Positions 35,231-44,651 are shown, numbered from the stretch's first letter. The stretch is DNA of 64,000 nucleotides from Bryobacteraceae bacterium (GCA_026002875.1 BPGE01000001.1:4216001-4280000), one strand, 5' to 3'. The notes: generated by a model not told the origin, from the sequence alone. A program made the numbers and translations.

Positions 35231-36826
35231 GTGTCGAGAAAGACGCTGATTCTGTGCGGAGTCCTGCTGGCCGCCGCGTGGACCGCCGGCCCGGCGCAGG
35301 CTGAAAGCGCGGCGTCGCTGTTCCGCGCGGCCCGGCGGGCGGAAAAGCGCGGCGATCTGGCGGAGGCCTATCTGAAGGCCTCGCAGGCCGTGGCTCTGGC
35401 CCCGGACGCGGCCGAATACTGGAACTACTCGCAGGCGCTCCGCACGCGCGCGCTGGCGGCGCTGCAGCCGGCGCCTTCCGCCGGCGGGGGAGAAGAGTCC
35501 GGCGCGGGATCCGCGGTTCCGGCTGAATTCGTCATCACGCCGGAGGAGCTGCAGCAGGCCCGGCGGATGCTGCCTCCGCCTGTTCTGCGCGGGCGAGAGG
35601 AGCGGCAGAGCTTCCGTCTGCGGGAGAACGCGAAACGCCTGTTCGAAAGCGTGGCCAAAGCGTACGGCATCGAGGTTGTTTTCGACCAGGACTATCCCGA
35701 AGGCCCGCCGATCCGGTTCCAGATGGACGATGCGGACTGGCGGGAGGCGCTGCGTGCGGTGGAAACGGTGACCAGTTCCTTTCTGGTGCCACTGAGCGAA
35801 CGGCGCGCGCTGGTGGCGAAGGACACGGCGCAGAAGCGCGCGGAGCTCGAGCCAGCAATGAATCTGCTGGTGCCCCTGCCGGAATCGCTGAAGACGCAGG
35901 ACGTGCAGGAGGTGGCGAGGGCCGTGCAGTCGGCGATGGACATCACGAAGATCGGCATCGACACCAACCGGCGCGTCGTGCTGTTCCGCGACCGCGTGTC
36001 GAAACTCCGTCCCGCCGTGGCGCTGTTCGAGCAGCTGCTGGGGCACAAGGCCCAGGTGACCATCGACGTCGAATTGCTCGCCGTAACTGAAAGCGCCGAG
36101 CTGAACGCCGGGCTGGCAGTCCGCTCGTCCTATCCGCTGGCGTTTCTCGGCAATCCCACGCCGTTTTCGGCCAAACCGCAGGCGGAGGCGGCGCGCATGG
36201 CCTCCTTTGGCGGCGGCCGGACGCAGATGGCGGTCACGGTCGTTGACGGCGAGCTGTTCGCCGCCCTGACGCGCGGACAGAGCCGCAGCCTGGTGCAGAG
36301 CCGGCTGCGCACGCTGGACGGCGAACAGGCCACGCTGCACATTGGCGACCGGTATCCGATCATCACGGCGGGTTTCTTCGGTGATACCGGCGGCGCCGGC
36401 AACGTGTTCCAGCCCCCGCCCATGGTGAACTTCGAACAACTGGGCGTGGTGCTCAAGCTGACGCCGCGGGTGCATAATGCGAGCGAAGTCTCGCTGGAGC
36501 TGGAAGCGGAGTTCAAGTCGCTGGCCGGACAGACGCTGAACGGAATCCCGGTGATTTCAAACCGCCGGATCGCATCACGGCTGCGGACGGCATTCCACGA
36601 AGCGGCGATCGTGACCGGAGTCGAGAGCGAATCAGTCAGCCAGAGCTGGAGCGGCTTGCCCGTGCTGTCTCTGGTTCCGGGACTGCGCAGCGACACCCGG
36701 ACCCGCGAGCGGTCGCGGCTGCTGCTGATGGTGCGGACGCGGCTGGAGTCGCTGCCCCCCGTAGAAACGCCCGTCTTTCCCATCCGCACGGGAAGCGAGA
36801 CGCGCCCGCTGACTCCCCTCGACTGA
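35231..36826 (+). CDS. Secretin-domain outer-membrane protein with N-terminal TPR-like region
   Basis: A 531-residue protein starting with GTG after AGGGAG. Signal peptide (LILCGVLLAAAWTAGPAQA), then a TPR-like helix pair (LFRAARRAEKRGDLAEAYLKAS), a region like the secretin N-domains (LFESVAKAYGIEVVFDQDYP, then DVQEVARAVQSAMDITKIGI), and the secretin core starting VTIDVELLAVTESAELNAGL. Later landmarks are LHIGDRYPIITAGFF, GVVLKLTPRVHNASEVSLEL and the closing LVPGLRSDTRTRERSRLLLM. Secretins form the outer-membrane ring of type II/III secretion and type IV pili. It is shorter than PilQ or GspD and none of the usual partners are adjacent, so it may serve a specialised export route, perhaps with the divergent ATPase. 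Confidence 0.83.
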   Translation: MSRKTLILCGVLLAAAWTAGPAQAESAASLFRAARRAEKRGDLAEAYLKASQAVALAPDAAEYWNYSQALRTRALAALQPAPSAGGGEESGAGSAVPAEFVITPEELQQARRMLPPPVLRGREERQSFRLRENAKRLFESVAKAYGIEVVFDQDYPEGPPIRFQMDDADWREALRAVETVTSSFLVPLSERRALVAKDTAQKRAELEPAMNLLVPLPESLKTQDVQEVARAVQSAMDITKIGIDTNRRVVLFRDRVSKLRPAVALFEQLLGHKAQVTIDVELLAVTESAELNAGLAVRSSYPLAFLGNPTPFSAKPQAEAARMASFGGGRTQMAVTVVDGELFAALTRGQSRSLVQSRLRTLDGEQATLHIGDRYPIITAGFFGDTGGAGNVFQPPPMVNFEQLGVVLKLTPRVHNASEVSLELEAEFKSLAGQTLNGIPVISNRRIASRLRTAFHEAAIVTGVESESVSQSWSGLPVLSLVPGLRSDTRTRERSRLLLMVRTRLESLPPVETPVFPIRTGSETRPLTPLD

Positions 36827-36913
36827 AGCCCGCCCCCATGCGGTGAGAAGATAGGACTTCACCGCCCTTCGCCTGGAAGAGGCCGGCGAGGCGGCGCTGA
36901 GGAGTCCATCACG

Positions 36914-37981
36914 ATGTCGAAAATGATCGAAGAGATCCGCCAGCAGCCTGTCGCGCTGGAAAAGACGCTCCGCGGGGGCTTGCGCCAATCCGAAGCCCTG
37001 AGGAAACGGTTCCAGCAGCGCCCGCCCAGACTGGTCGTGCTGGCGGCGCGGGGCACATCGGACAATGCGGCGCAGTTCGGGAGGTACCTGATCGAAATTA
37101 CGACCGGCATCCCGGTTTCGCTGGCGGCGCCGTCCGTTTCCACCCTGTATCACGCGCCCCTGGATCTGAAGGATGCTCTGCTGGTGGGCATCTCGCAGTC
37201 TGGCGAATCAACTGACACGAATATGGTGCTGGAAGAAGGGCGCCAGCACGGCGCCATGACGCTGGGCATTACCAACGAGGCCGGCAGCAGCATGGCCCGC
37301 CTCTCCGACGAGGTTCTGCTCGTGCGCGCGGGCAAAGAACTCAGCGTGGCCGCCACCAAGACCTACACGGGCCAGCTGATGGCCTTTTACCTTTTGGCCA
37401 GAGCTCTTGGCGCGCCGATCGGGCTCGGCGATCTGGAGAGACTTCCCAGCCTGGCCGCCGCCGCTCTGAAGCTGGAGCCGGAAGTGACAGCCCGCGCGGA
37501 GCGGTACCGTTTCATGCAGGGCGCCGTCGTCGTGGGCCGCGGCCTGAACTACGCCAACGCTTTCGAGTGGGCGCTCAAGCTGATGGAGACCTGCTATGTC
37601 GTCGCCGAGCGTTTCTCCCAGGCCGACATTCTTCACGGCCCGATCGCCATGGTCAGCAGCGCGCTGCCCGCGTTCCTGTTCACGCCCCCGGGCGTGACAT
37701 GGCCGGTCATGCGCGAGCTGATCGAGCGGCTGAAACAGATGCAGGTCGACATGCTCGCCATCACCGACAGGTCCAACCGCGAGGTCCCTGCCGGCGCCAT
37801 CGTCATCCCCGCCCGCGCCGGCCTCGCCGGACGCAAGTCCGCGGACGTGCTGCCCGAGGATGTGTTCACGCCCATCCCGTACATCATCCCCGCCCAGATC
37901 TTCGCGGCCTCCCTGGCGCGCGTGAAAGGGCTGAATCCGGACCAGCCCCGGGGCCTGTCCAAAGTGACCCGGACGCTGTGA
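36914..37981 (+). CDS. Double-SIS-domain sugar-phosphate enzyme, glucosamine-6-phosphate deaminase/isomerase-like
   Basis: A 355-residue cytoplasmic protein made of two SIS domains, equal to the isomerase half of glucosamine-6-phosphate synthase without the glutaminase half. Domain 1 has LVVLAARGTSDNAAQFGRYL and the phosphate-binding GISQSGESTDTNMVLE; domain 2 has AVVVGRGLNYANAFEWALKL and the catalytic Glu in CYVVAERFSQADILHGPIAM. Stand-alone versions act as glucosamine-6-phosphate deaminases (NagB-II) or related amino-sugar isomerases, feeding recycled GlcNAc into glycolysis. This suits the BadF-type GlcNAc kinase encoded upstream. No ribosome-binding site stands out. A TAGGAC sequence at 36851 may be its -10. 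Confidence 0.83.
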   Translation: MSKMIEEIRQQPVALEKTLRGGLRQSEALRKRFQQRPPRLVVLAARGTSDNAAQFGRYLIEITTGIPVSLAAPSVSTLYHAPLDLKDALLVGISQSGESTDTNMVLEEGRQHGAMTLGITNEAGSSMARLSDEVLLVRAGKELSVAATKTYTGQLMAFYLLARALGAPIGLGDLERLPSLAAAALKLEPEVTARAERYRFMQGAVVVGRGLNYANAFEWALKLMETCYVVAERFSQADILHGPIAMVSSALPAFLFTPPGVTWPVMRELIERLKQMQVDMLAITDRSNREVPAGAIVIPARAGLAGRKSADVLPEDVFTPIPYIIPAQIFAASLARVKGLNPDQPRGLSKVTRTL

Positions 37982-38058
37982 TTCGAGCGGCGTGTCAAAA
38001 TCATGCGCCGGGGACGGGAAATTGAAACTAAGAGATCTTAATACTGTAAATCCAAGTA

Positions 38059-38116
38059 GATCATGAAGATATGATCCTCCTCCTTGCTTGACTCCCGCTT
38101 TGCGATGTGATGTACT
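38059..38116 (+). promoter_or_regulatory. Operator-like inverted repeat and promoter before the second Oar-like receptor
   Basis: An AT-richer patch holds GATCAT (38059-38064) and ATGATC (38071-38076), a perfect inverted repeat with 6-base spacer. It is followed by a promoter candidate, TTGACT (38088-38093), 17 bases, TGTACT (38111-38116). The repeat lies just upstream of the -35 box, where an activator or repressor could bind. Confidence 0.45.
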
Positions 38117-38162
38117 CTCGGCAATCCGGACTTGGCCGGAAGACTACGTTTCAGGAGGTTCC

Positions 38163-41100
38163 ATGCAAGGGTCTATACGACTTGTCTTTGCGGCATCCGC
38201 GTTGCTGCTGCTGCTTCTGCCAGCGATCATGCTCGGGCAGCTGGCGACCGGTTCCATTGCCGGCCTGGTGACAGATCCGAACGGAGCGGTCGTGCCCGCC
38301 GCCAAAGTTGTGGCGACCGACAATGTGCGGCAGACGAAATTCGAGGCGATCACCTCCGAAGCGGGCGTTTATATTTTTCCGACATTGCCCGTGGGGTCTT
38401 ACACGATCACGGTGGAAGTGCCCGGATTCAAGCGGCTGACCAAGAGCGGGCTGGAGGTCCGCGTGGCGCAGCGCCTGGATCTGAACATCCAGCTGGAGCT
38501 GGGCGACGTGCAGCAGACCGTCGAGGTGACGGCCGAGCTTCCCGTTCTGGAGACGACGACCAGCGAGCGCGGCCAGAACTTCTCGCCGCAGTTTATGGAC
38601 AACCTGCCGCTGTTCCAGGGCGGCATCCGCAACCCGCGCGTGTTCGTGCAATACATGCCCGGCTACACGGCCGGGGCGGGTGAAATGTCGGTGTCCGGCT
38701 CCGGCGGACGCGCCCAGGAGGTGATGATTGACGGCGGTTCATTGACAATTCCCGAATCCGGCGGCACGGTATTCAACTTTCCCTCGGCGGAAATCTTCGG
38801 CGAATTCAAGCTGCTGACCGGCACGTTCTCGGCCGAGTACGGGCGCTTCGGCGGCGGCGTGGAGATGTACGTCAGCAAGAGCGGCGGCAACTGGGTGCAT
38901 GGCACGGCGTTTCACAACATGCGCCGGGACATCTGGAACGCTAACAGCTGGACGTTCAACTCGATCGGCCGCGCCCGGCCGAAGGAGCGCTTCAACGAGA
39001 CGGGCGGCGCCATCGGCGGGCCAGTGTACATTCCCAAGGTATACAACGGGCAGAACAAGACGTTCTGGTTCTTCACCTACACGAAAGACATCCGCCCGGC
39101 ATCGCTGAGCTTTCCTGTGCTGACCGTTCCGACGGCCCGCATGAAGCAGGGCGATTTCAGCGAGGCGGGCGTGCCCGCGATCTACGACCCGCTGACCGTC
39201 AGCGGCGGCGTGCGCGCGCCGTTCCCGGATCAGCGCATCCCGCAGGCGCGGTTCAGCAATGTCTCCAAAAACCTGCTGCCGCTGATTCCGGATCCGAACG
39301 TCGCGCGGCTGGCGCAGAACTACAACTTCGTCTCGACGAGCGTGTTCGACCGCACGATCTGGAGCCTGAAGTTCGACCACAACTTCTCTGCGACGCAGCG
39401 GGCCAGCTTCTTCCTGACGCGGGAAGACCAGATCCAGAACGACACGACAAACTTCCCCGGCCCCATCGGCAACGGCCTCCAGAACGGCCAGAAGCCCTGG
39501 AACGTCCGTTTCAACCATGTCCTGAGCCTGAAGCCGAACCTGCTGGCAGTGACCAACATCTCGGCTTCGGCCACGCGCCAGTACTGGCGGAACCCGAACC
39601 AGCGGGGCTGGGGCTCGAGGCTCGGCATTCCCGGCCTGACGGGCGACTGGGACGCGCTTCCGAGGATCCAGTTCCAGGGTGCGGCGGCCCTGTCGCCTTA
39701 CGGCGTGCAGGACGGCAAGGTGGACAACGGCGGCCAGGACAACGACACCTTCATGGTCACGCAGGGCTACACCTGGCTGCGCGGCAAACATGAGATCAAG
39801 TTCGGCTGGGACGCCCGCTGGTTGCAGACGTTCGGTTTCGACTACGCCGGAGCCAACGGCCGTTATGTCTTCCACCGGCGCCAGACGGCGATGTCGGCGG
39901 CGACGGTCTCCACCACGGGCCACGAGTTCGCCAGTCTGCTGCTGGGCGCGGTGGATCAGGCCGACCGCGTGGTGCCGCCAGTTCTCTTCGATCCGATCAA
40001 GTACCGCTACACGGCCGGCTACTTCCAGGACAACTGGCGCGTCACGTCCAAGCTCACTCTCAACCTGGGCATGCGCTATGAAGTCCCGATCGGCTGGCAC
40101 ATTCCCAACGGCTATTCGACCTTCGACCCGCGCGTGGCCAACCCCGGCGCCGCCGGCCGGGCGGGAGCGTACATCTTCGCCGGCCAGGGAGCAGGCCGCA
40201 CGGGCACGCCGCGCACGTTCCCGACAGACTGGACCAATATCGGCCCGCGCGCCGGTTTCGCCTACAAGATGTTCGACCGCACGGTGATCCGCGGCGGCTA
40301 CGGCATCTACTATCAGACGCTCGGCAATGGCGGCTGCGGCTGCCGCCTGGGCTTCTTCGCGCAGAACGCTCTCGAGAGCGACGGCTTCAATCCGGTGCTG
40401 AACTGGGACGGCGGCATCCCGATCCGCCCCGGCTACAGGCCTCCGCCAAACCTCGACCCCACGATTGCGAACTTCCTCAACGCCGACTACATGGGGCCGA
40501 CGTTCGGCAAGGCGCCGCGCATCCAGACCTGGAGTTTCAACATTCAGCAGGAGTTCCTGAAGGGCTGGCTGTTCGACATCGCCTACCAGGGCAACCGCGG
40601 CCGCTTCCTGAACTCCACGGTCGATCTCAACCAGCTTCCCACCAGCTTCCTGCAGCTCGGCTCTTTGCTCAGCCAGCCGCTGAACAGCGCCGCGGCGCAG
40701 GCAGCCGGCATCGGCGAGCCGTACCCCGGTTTCATCGCCAGCTTCCAGGCGGCCAACGCCGGGCGCATTCCGTCGGTCGCCCAGGCGCTGCGCCCCTACC
40801 CGCAGTACCTGTCCGTCTACAACCGCAACGCGGGTGTCGGCCGCACCTGGTACGATTCGCTCCAGATCAAAGTGGAGCGCCGGTACGGCGACTTCCAGTT
40901 CATGAGCACTTATGTGTGGTCCAAGGCGCTCAGCGTGGCTCACTTCCGCCAGATCTTCTCGCAGTTCGGCATGGCCACGCCGCAGGACTACTACAACATC
41001 ATGGACTCGAAGAGCCATCTCCCCTTCGACCAGCCCCACGTCGGGACCATGCTGATGACCTACACCCTGCCCTTCGGCAAGAACAAGAAGTGGCTGGCGA

Positions 41101-41624
41101 ACACCAATCCTCTGGTCAATGCTTTGGTCTCCAACTGGACGATCAGCTCGGCCCACCGCTGGGCCAGCGGCAACCTGATCCAGATCGTCACGCCCGGCAA
41201 CCCGCTGGGCGCCGGCTCGATCTTCGCCGGTCAGACCAAAGCCGTGCAGGTCCAGGGCGCGCCCGTCCGCACCGGCATCGACCGTACGACTCTCGACCCG
41301 AACAACCCGGCCACGCGCTGGCTGAATCCTGACGCGTGGCGGCCCGCCCCGGCGTTCACGCTGGGTACGGCGGCGTTCTTCCACAATGAATTCCGCCAGC
41401 CGCCGGTCTTCTCCGACAATTTCGCCATCGTCAAGAAGACCACGCTGTGGCAGAACGACAAGAACCCGGTGACGCTGACCTACCGCGCCGATGCCTTCAA
41501 CGCCTTCAACCGCACCAATTTCGGTGGCGTCGTGGGCACGATCGGCAACGCCAACTTCGGCCGCCCGACCGGCCCGCAGCTCGGCGCGCGGCTGATCACC
41601 ATGGGACTGCGGCTGGACTTCTGA
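38163..41624 (+). CDS. Oar-like TonB-dependent receptor with carboxypeptidase-regulatory-like domain
   Basis: A 1153-residue outer-membrane protein, second of its kind in the window. A perfect AGGAGG stands four bases before the ATG. Signal peptide (LVFAASALLLLLLPAIMLGQ), CarboxypepD_reg domain (GSIAGLVTDPNGAVVPAAKV), plug (EVMIDGGSLTIPESGGTVFN, FKLLTGTFSAEYGRFGGGVE) and a long barrel ending in LITMGLRLDF with a terminal Phe. It differs from the receptor at 24949-28305 in lacking the LPLNGRNF motif, having NLPLFQGGIRNPR instead. It is followed by a terminator and then by a sodium:solute symporter and galactokinase, so a role in taking up a galactose-containing compound is possible but unproven. 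Confidence 0.9.
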   Translation: MQGSIRLVFAASALLLLLLPAIMLGQLATGSIAGLVTDPNGAVVPAAKVVATDNVRQTKFEAITSEAGVYIFPTLPVGSYTITVEVPGFKRLTKSGLEVRVAQRLDLNIQLELGDVQQTVEVTAELPVLETTTSERGQNFSPQFMDNLPLFQGGIRNPRVFVQYMPGYTAGAGEMSVSGSGGRAQEVMIDGGSLTIPESGGTVFNFPSAEIFGEFKLLTGTFSAEYGRFGGGVEMYVSKSGGNWVHGTAFHNMRRDIWNANSWTFNSIGRARPKERFNETGGAIGGPVYIPKVYNGQNKTFWFFTYTKDIRPASLSFPVLTVPTARMKQGDFSEAGVPAIYDPLTVSGGVRAPFPDQRIPQARFSNVSKNLLPLIPDPNVARLAQNYNFVSTSVFDRTIWSLKFDHNFSATQRASFFLTREDQIQNDTTNFPGPIGNGLQNGQKPWNVRFNHVLSLKPNLLAVTNISASATRQYWRNPNQRGWGSRLGIPGLTGDWDALPRIQFQGAAALSPYGVQDGKVDNGGQDNDTFMVTQGYTWLRGKHEIKFGWDARWLQTFGFDYAGANGRYVFHRRQTAMSAATVSTTGHEFASLLLGAVDQADRVVPPVLFDPIKYRYTAGYFQDNWRVTSKLTLNLGMRYEVPIGWHIPNGYSTFDPRVANPGAAGRAGAYIFAGQGAGRTGTPRTFPTDWTNIGPRAGFAYKMFDRTVIRGGYGIYYQTLGNGGCGCRLGFFAQNALESDGFNPVLNWDGGIPIRPGYRPPPNLDPTIANFLNADYMGPTFGKAPRIQTWSFNIQQEFLKGWLFDIAYQGNRGRFLNSTVDLNQLPTSFLQLGSLLSQPLNSAAAQAAGIGEPYPGFIASFQAANAGRIPSVAQALRPYPQYLSVYNRNAGVGRTWYDSLQIKVERRYGDFQFMSTYVWSKALSVAHFRQIFSQFGMATPQDYYNIMDSKSHLPFDQPHVGTMLMTYTLPFGKNKKWLANTNPLVNALVSNWTISSAHRWASGNLIQIVTPGNPLGAGSIFAGQTKAVQVQGAPVRTGIDRTTLDPNNPATRWLNPDAWRPAPAFTLGTAAFFHNEFRQPPVFSDNFAIVKKTTLWQNDKNPVTLTYRADAFNAFNRTNFGGVVGTIGNANFGRPTGPQLGARLITMGLRLDF

Positions 41625-41651
41625 TCCGGCCAGCTGCTCCTGCTGTTGCGG

Positions 41652-41687
41652 AAAGGCCCGGGGCTGGAGCCCCGGGCCTTTCGTTTG
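41652..41687 (+). terminator. Rho-independent terminator after the second Oar-like receptor
   Basis: A perfect 13-bp inverted repeat (41652-41664 with 41669-41681; left arm AAAGGCCCGGGGC) with a 4-base loop, followed by CGTTTG. A-rich on one side and T-rich on the other, so it may act in both directions. Confidence 0.75.
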
Positions 41688-41732
41688 TCCGCCGGACGGA
41701 TGTGATATACCAGGAGATTCGCAGGTCTTTTT

Positions 41733-43379
41733 ATGGCCCTCCACTTCGTCGACTACCTTGTTCTGGTGCTGTATTTCGGCTTCGTTCTCGGCATCGGCTG
41801 GTTCCTGCGCAAGAGCGTGCGGACGAGCAGCGAGTTCCTGACCAGCGCGCACTCGCTGCCGTTGTGGATCACGTCGCTGGCGTTTCTCGCCGCCAACATG
41901 GGGGCGCTGGAAATGATCGGCATGTGCGGCTCGGGCGCCAAGTACGGAATGCTCACGTCGCACTTCTACTGGGTGGGCGCGATCCCGGCCATGCTGTTCG
42001 TCGGCGTGTTCATGATGCCGTTCTATTACGGCAGCAAGGCGCGCAGCGTGCCGGAGTATCTGAAGCTGCGCTTCGACGAGAAGACGCGCGGGTTCAACGC
42101 CATCACGTTCGCCGTGATGACGATCTTCAGCTCGGGCATCTCCATGTATGCTCTGGGCATCCTGCTGCAGGCCATCTTCGGGTGGAGCTTCACTTTCTCG
42201 GTGCTGATGTCGGCCGGCATCGTGATCGCCTACACCTATCTGGGCGGGCTGTCGAGCGCGATTTACAACGAAGTGCTGCAGTTCTTCCTGATCGTGGCGG
42301 GGTTCGCGCCGCTGGCCATCCTCAGCGTGCACAAAGCGGGCGGCTGGGACGGCATCACCGCGCGGCTCAGCCCGCAGATGACGCAGACGTGGCGGCACCT
42401 GTCGAGCCCGGCGGACAACCCGATGGGCGTTGAAGTGTTCGGCCTGATCATGGGTCTCGGCTTCGTGCTCAGTTTCGGCTACTGGTGCACGAATTATCTG
42501 GTGGTGCAGCGCGCCATGGCGGCGCGCACGATGACCGACGCGCGCAACACGCCGATTGTCGGCGCGTTCCCGAAGATGCTCATTCCGTTCGTTGTCATTG
42601 TCCCGGGCGTGGCGGCGGCTGCGCTGGCGCAGATGGGAACGGGCTACTCTCTGCCGCTCAAGAACGGCGGGCCGGACTACGACAAGGTGCTGTTCAGCCT
42701 GATGGAACAGTTCTATCCAAGCGGGATGCTGGGCGTGGGGCTGACGGCGCTGGTGGCCAGCTTCATGAGCGGCATGGCTGGCAACGTCACGGCCTTCAAC
42801 ACCGTGTGGACCTACGACATCTACCAGAGCTACATCCGCAAGAATGCGCCTGATTCGCACTACCTGTGGATGGGGCGCATGGCGACGATCTTCGGCACGG
42901 GGCTGTCCATCGGCGCGGCCTATCTGGCGACGCAGTTCAACAACATGATGGATTTCCTGCAGCTGATCTTCGGCTTCGTCAACGCGCCGCTGTTCGCCAC
43001 GTTCCTGCTTGGCATGTTCTGGAAGCGCGCCACCGGCAACGGGGCTTTTTCCGGACTGGTGGCCGGCACGGCGGCGGCGGCGCTCACTTACAGCCTGACG
43101 CTGGCCGAAGGCAAGGGAGGCTGGCTGGGCGTGGTCTACGAGTTCCCCTCCTCCATGGCGCAGAACTTCTGGGTAGCAATCAATGCCTGGACGGTGTGCT
43201 TCCTGACCACCATCGTCGTAAGCCTGTTCGGACGCCCCCGCCCGGACGAGGAGCTCGTCGGGCTGGTCTACGGGGTGACGAAGCACGAGGCCGAGCCGGC
43301 CGTCTGGTACAAGCGGCCGGCGATGATCGCCCTGCTGGCCGCCGGGCTCTGCCTTGTGCTGAACCTGATCTATTTCTAG
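41733..43379 (+). CDS. Sodium:solute symporter, SSS family, probable sugar transporter
   Basis: A 548-residue inner-membrane transporter with about 14 hydrophobic helices, opening FVDYLVLVLYFGFVLGIGWF. Family landmarks include the polar Na+-site region in helix 1/2 (LAFLAANMGALEMIGMCG), the SSS signature-like stretch GIVIAYTYLGGLSSAIYNEV, and SFMSGMAGNVTAFNTVWTYD in helix 8. Members of the SGLT-like branch move sugars such as galactose or glucose with Na+, which fits the galactokinase gene immediately downstream. A TATACC sequence at 41707 and AGGAGA precede the ATG. The tiny membrane protein gene follows after 10 bases. Confidence 0.9.
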   Translation: MALHFVDYLVLVLYFGFVLGIGWFLRKSVRTSSEFLTSAHSLPLWITSLAFLAANMGALEMIGMCGSGAKYGMLTSHFYWVGAIPAMLFVGVFMMPFYYGSKARSVPEYLKLRFDEKTRGFNAITFAVMTIFSSGISMYALGILLQAIFGWSFTFSVLMSAGIVIAYTYLGGLSSAIYNEVLQFFLIVAGFAPLAILSVHKAGGWDGITARLSPQMTQTWRHLSSPADNPMGVEVFGLIMGLGFVLSFGYWCTNYLVVQRAMAARTMTDARNTPIVGAFPKMLIPFVVIVPGVAAAALAQMGTGYSLPLKNGGPDYDKVLFSLMEQFYPSGMLGVGLTALVASFMSGMAGNVTAFNTVWTYDIYQSYIRKNAPDSHYLWMGRMATIFGTGLSIGAAYLATQFNNMMDFLQLIFGFVNAPLFATFLLGMFWKRATGNGAFSGLVAGTAAAALTYSLTLAEGKGGWLGVVYEFPSSMAQNFWVAINAWTVCFLTTIVVSLFGRPRPDEELVGLVYGVTKHEAEPAVWYKRPAMIALLAAGLCLVLNLIYF

Positions 43380-43389
43380 GGAGCCTGCG

Positions 43390-43569
43390 ATGCTCGATCT
43401 GCGAAAACCCGCCGGCTACTTCTTCCTGCTGCTCGGGCTGATCCTGAGCGTGACGGGACTGGCGTTCGATTTCCGGGCGCCGCTGCTCGAGCGCAATCTG
43501 AACCTCGAGTTCGGCATCTTCTCTCTTCTGTTCGGAGGCGTCTTCCTTTGGCTCGCACGCCGCGCGTAA
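43390..43569 (+). CDS. Tiny two-helix membrane protein between symporter and galactokinase
   Basis: A 59-residue open frame with AGGGAG six bases before its ATG. It starts MLDLRKPAGYF and has two hydrophobic helices (FLLLGLILSVTGLAF and FSLLFGGVFLWLA) separated by a short charged loop, ending in LARRA. The stop overlaps the galactokinase start by 22 bases, so the three genes are one operon. It may be a small accessory subunit of the symporter. No family is recognised. Confidence 0.6.
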   Translation: MLDLRKPAGYFFLLLGLILSVTGLAFDFRAPLLERNLNLEFGIFSLLFGGVFLWLARRA

Positions 43570-44651
43570 AGAAATGGTTCGCGCCCGGACGCGTGAATCT
43601 GATCGGAGAGCACACCGATTACAACATGGGCTTCGTCATGCCCATGGCGCTCGACATGGGCTGCACGGTCCGCACGTCGCCCGCCCGCCGGAACGTGCTG
43701 CATCTCATATCGAAACAATATCCAGGGGAAATGATTTTTCCGCTCGACGCCATTGCCGGAATGCGCAAGACCGGCGCGTGGGCGGACTACGTCCTCGGCG
43801 TGGCGCAGCAGCTGGTCCGGATGGGGATCGGACTGACGCCGATGAAACTGGAAATCGACGCCACCGTGCCGACAGGCAGCGGACTGAGCTCCTCCGCCGC
43901 GCTGGAGGTCTCCTCCGCGCTCGCCCTGCTCGACGGACGCGAGCTTCCGGGGCTTGAAATCGCCCGGCTGTGCCAGCGCGCCGAGCGGGAGTTTGTCGGC
44001 ATGCCGTGCGGCATCATGGATCAGTACGCCTCCGTCTTCGGCGAGGAGCACAAGGCGATCCTGCTGGATTGCCGCTCCGTGACGCACCAGACCGTGCCGA
44101 TTCCTGACGAAGCGGAAATCGTCGTCGCCAACACGATGGTGAAGCACGAACTGGGCTCCTCGGCGTACCGCCAGCGGGTGGCGGAGTGCCAGGAGGCGCT
44201 GTCGCATTTTCCCGGGCGCGAGTCGCTGCGGGACGTGACGCTGGCGGATCTGGAGCGCGCCTCGCGGCAGATTCCGGAGATCCCGCTGGCCCGGGCGCGC
44301 CACGTCATCCTCGAAAACCAGCGCGTGCTGGATTTTCTGGAAGCCGCCCGCCGCAGCGATCTGGAGCGGATGGGGCGCCTGATGGTCGAGAGCCACCGCT
44401 CCCTGCAGCATGACTACGAGGTGAGCTGCGGGGAACTCGACTTCCTCGTCGACGCCGCGCTCACCATTGACGGCGTCTACGGGTCGCGCATGACTGGCGG
44501 CGGGTTCGGGGGCTGCACCGTGAGCCTGGTGGATCACGGAGCGGTTCAGACGTTCCGCGAGAAGCTCTCTTCCGCATACCAGCAGAAATACGGCCTCGTT
44601 CCGGCGATCTACGTATGCAGACCCTCGGCCGGGGCGCGGCGCATCAGCTAG
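43548..44651 (+). CDS. galK: Galactokinase
   Basis: A 367-residue GHMP kinase phosphorylating galactose at C1 with ATP, the first committed step of the Leloir pathway. The galactokinase signature FAPGRVNLIGEHTDYN is near the N-terminus, the ATP loop is VPTGSGLSSSAALEVSSAL, the catalytic Asp lies in CGIMDQYASVFG, and motif 3 is MTGGGFGGCTVSLVD. A TTG start is preferred because GGAGG stands nine bases upstream and the conserved N-terminus begins directly after. The gene follows an SSS transporter and a small membrane protein in the same operon, giving uptake and first phosphorylation together. The end overlaps a convergent gene by eight bases. Confidence 0.93.
   Translation: MARTPRVKKWFAPGRVNLIGEHTDYNMGFVMPMALDMGCTVRTSPARRNVLHLISKQYPGEMIFPLDAIAGMRKTGAWADYVLGVAQQLVRMGIGLTPMKLEIDATVPTGSGLSSSAALEVSSALALLDGRELPGLEIARLCQRAEREFVGMPCGIMDQYASVFGEEHKAILLDCRSVTHQTVPIPDEAEIVVANTMVKHELGSSAYRQRVAECQEALSHFPGRESLRDVTLADLERASRQIPEIPLARARHVILENQRVLDFLEAARRSDLERMGRLMVESHRSLQHDYEVSCGELDFLVDAALTIDGVYGSRMTGGGFGGCTVSLVDHGAVQTFREKLSSAYQQKYGLVPAIYVCRPSAGARRIS

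Noticed and set aside
38739-43286. A 1515-codon open frame on the minus strand, antisense to the Oar-like receptor and symporter genes
   Set aside because: It mirrors two well-recognised genes, contains no domain, is His/Arg/Ala-rich as expected for a reverse frame of GC-rich coding DNA, and has no start signals.
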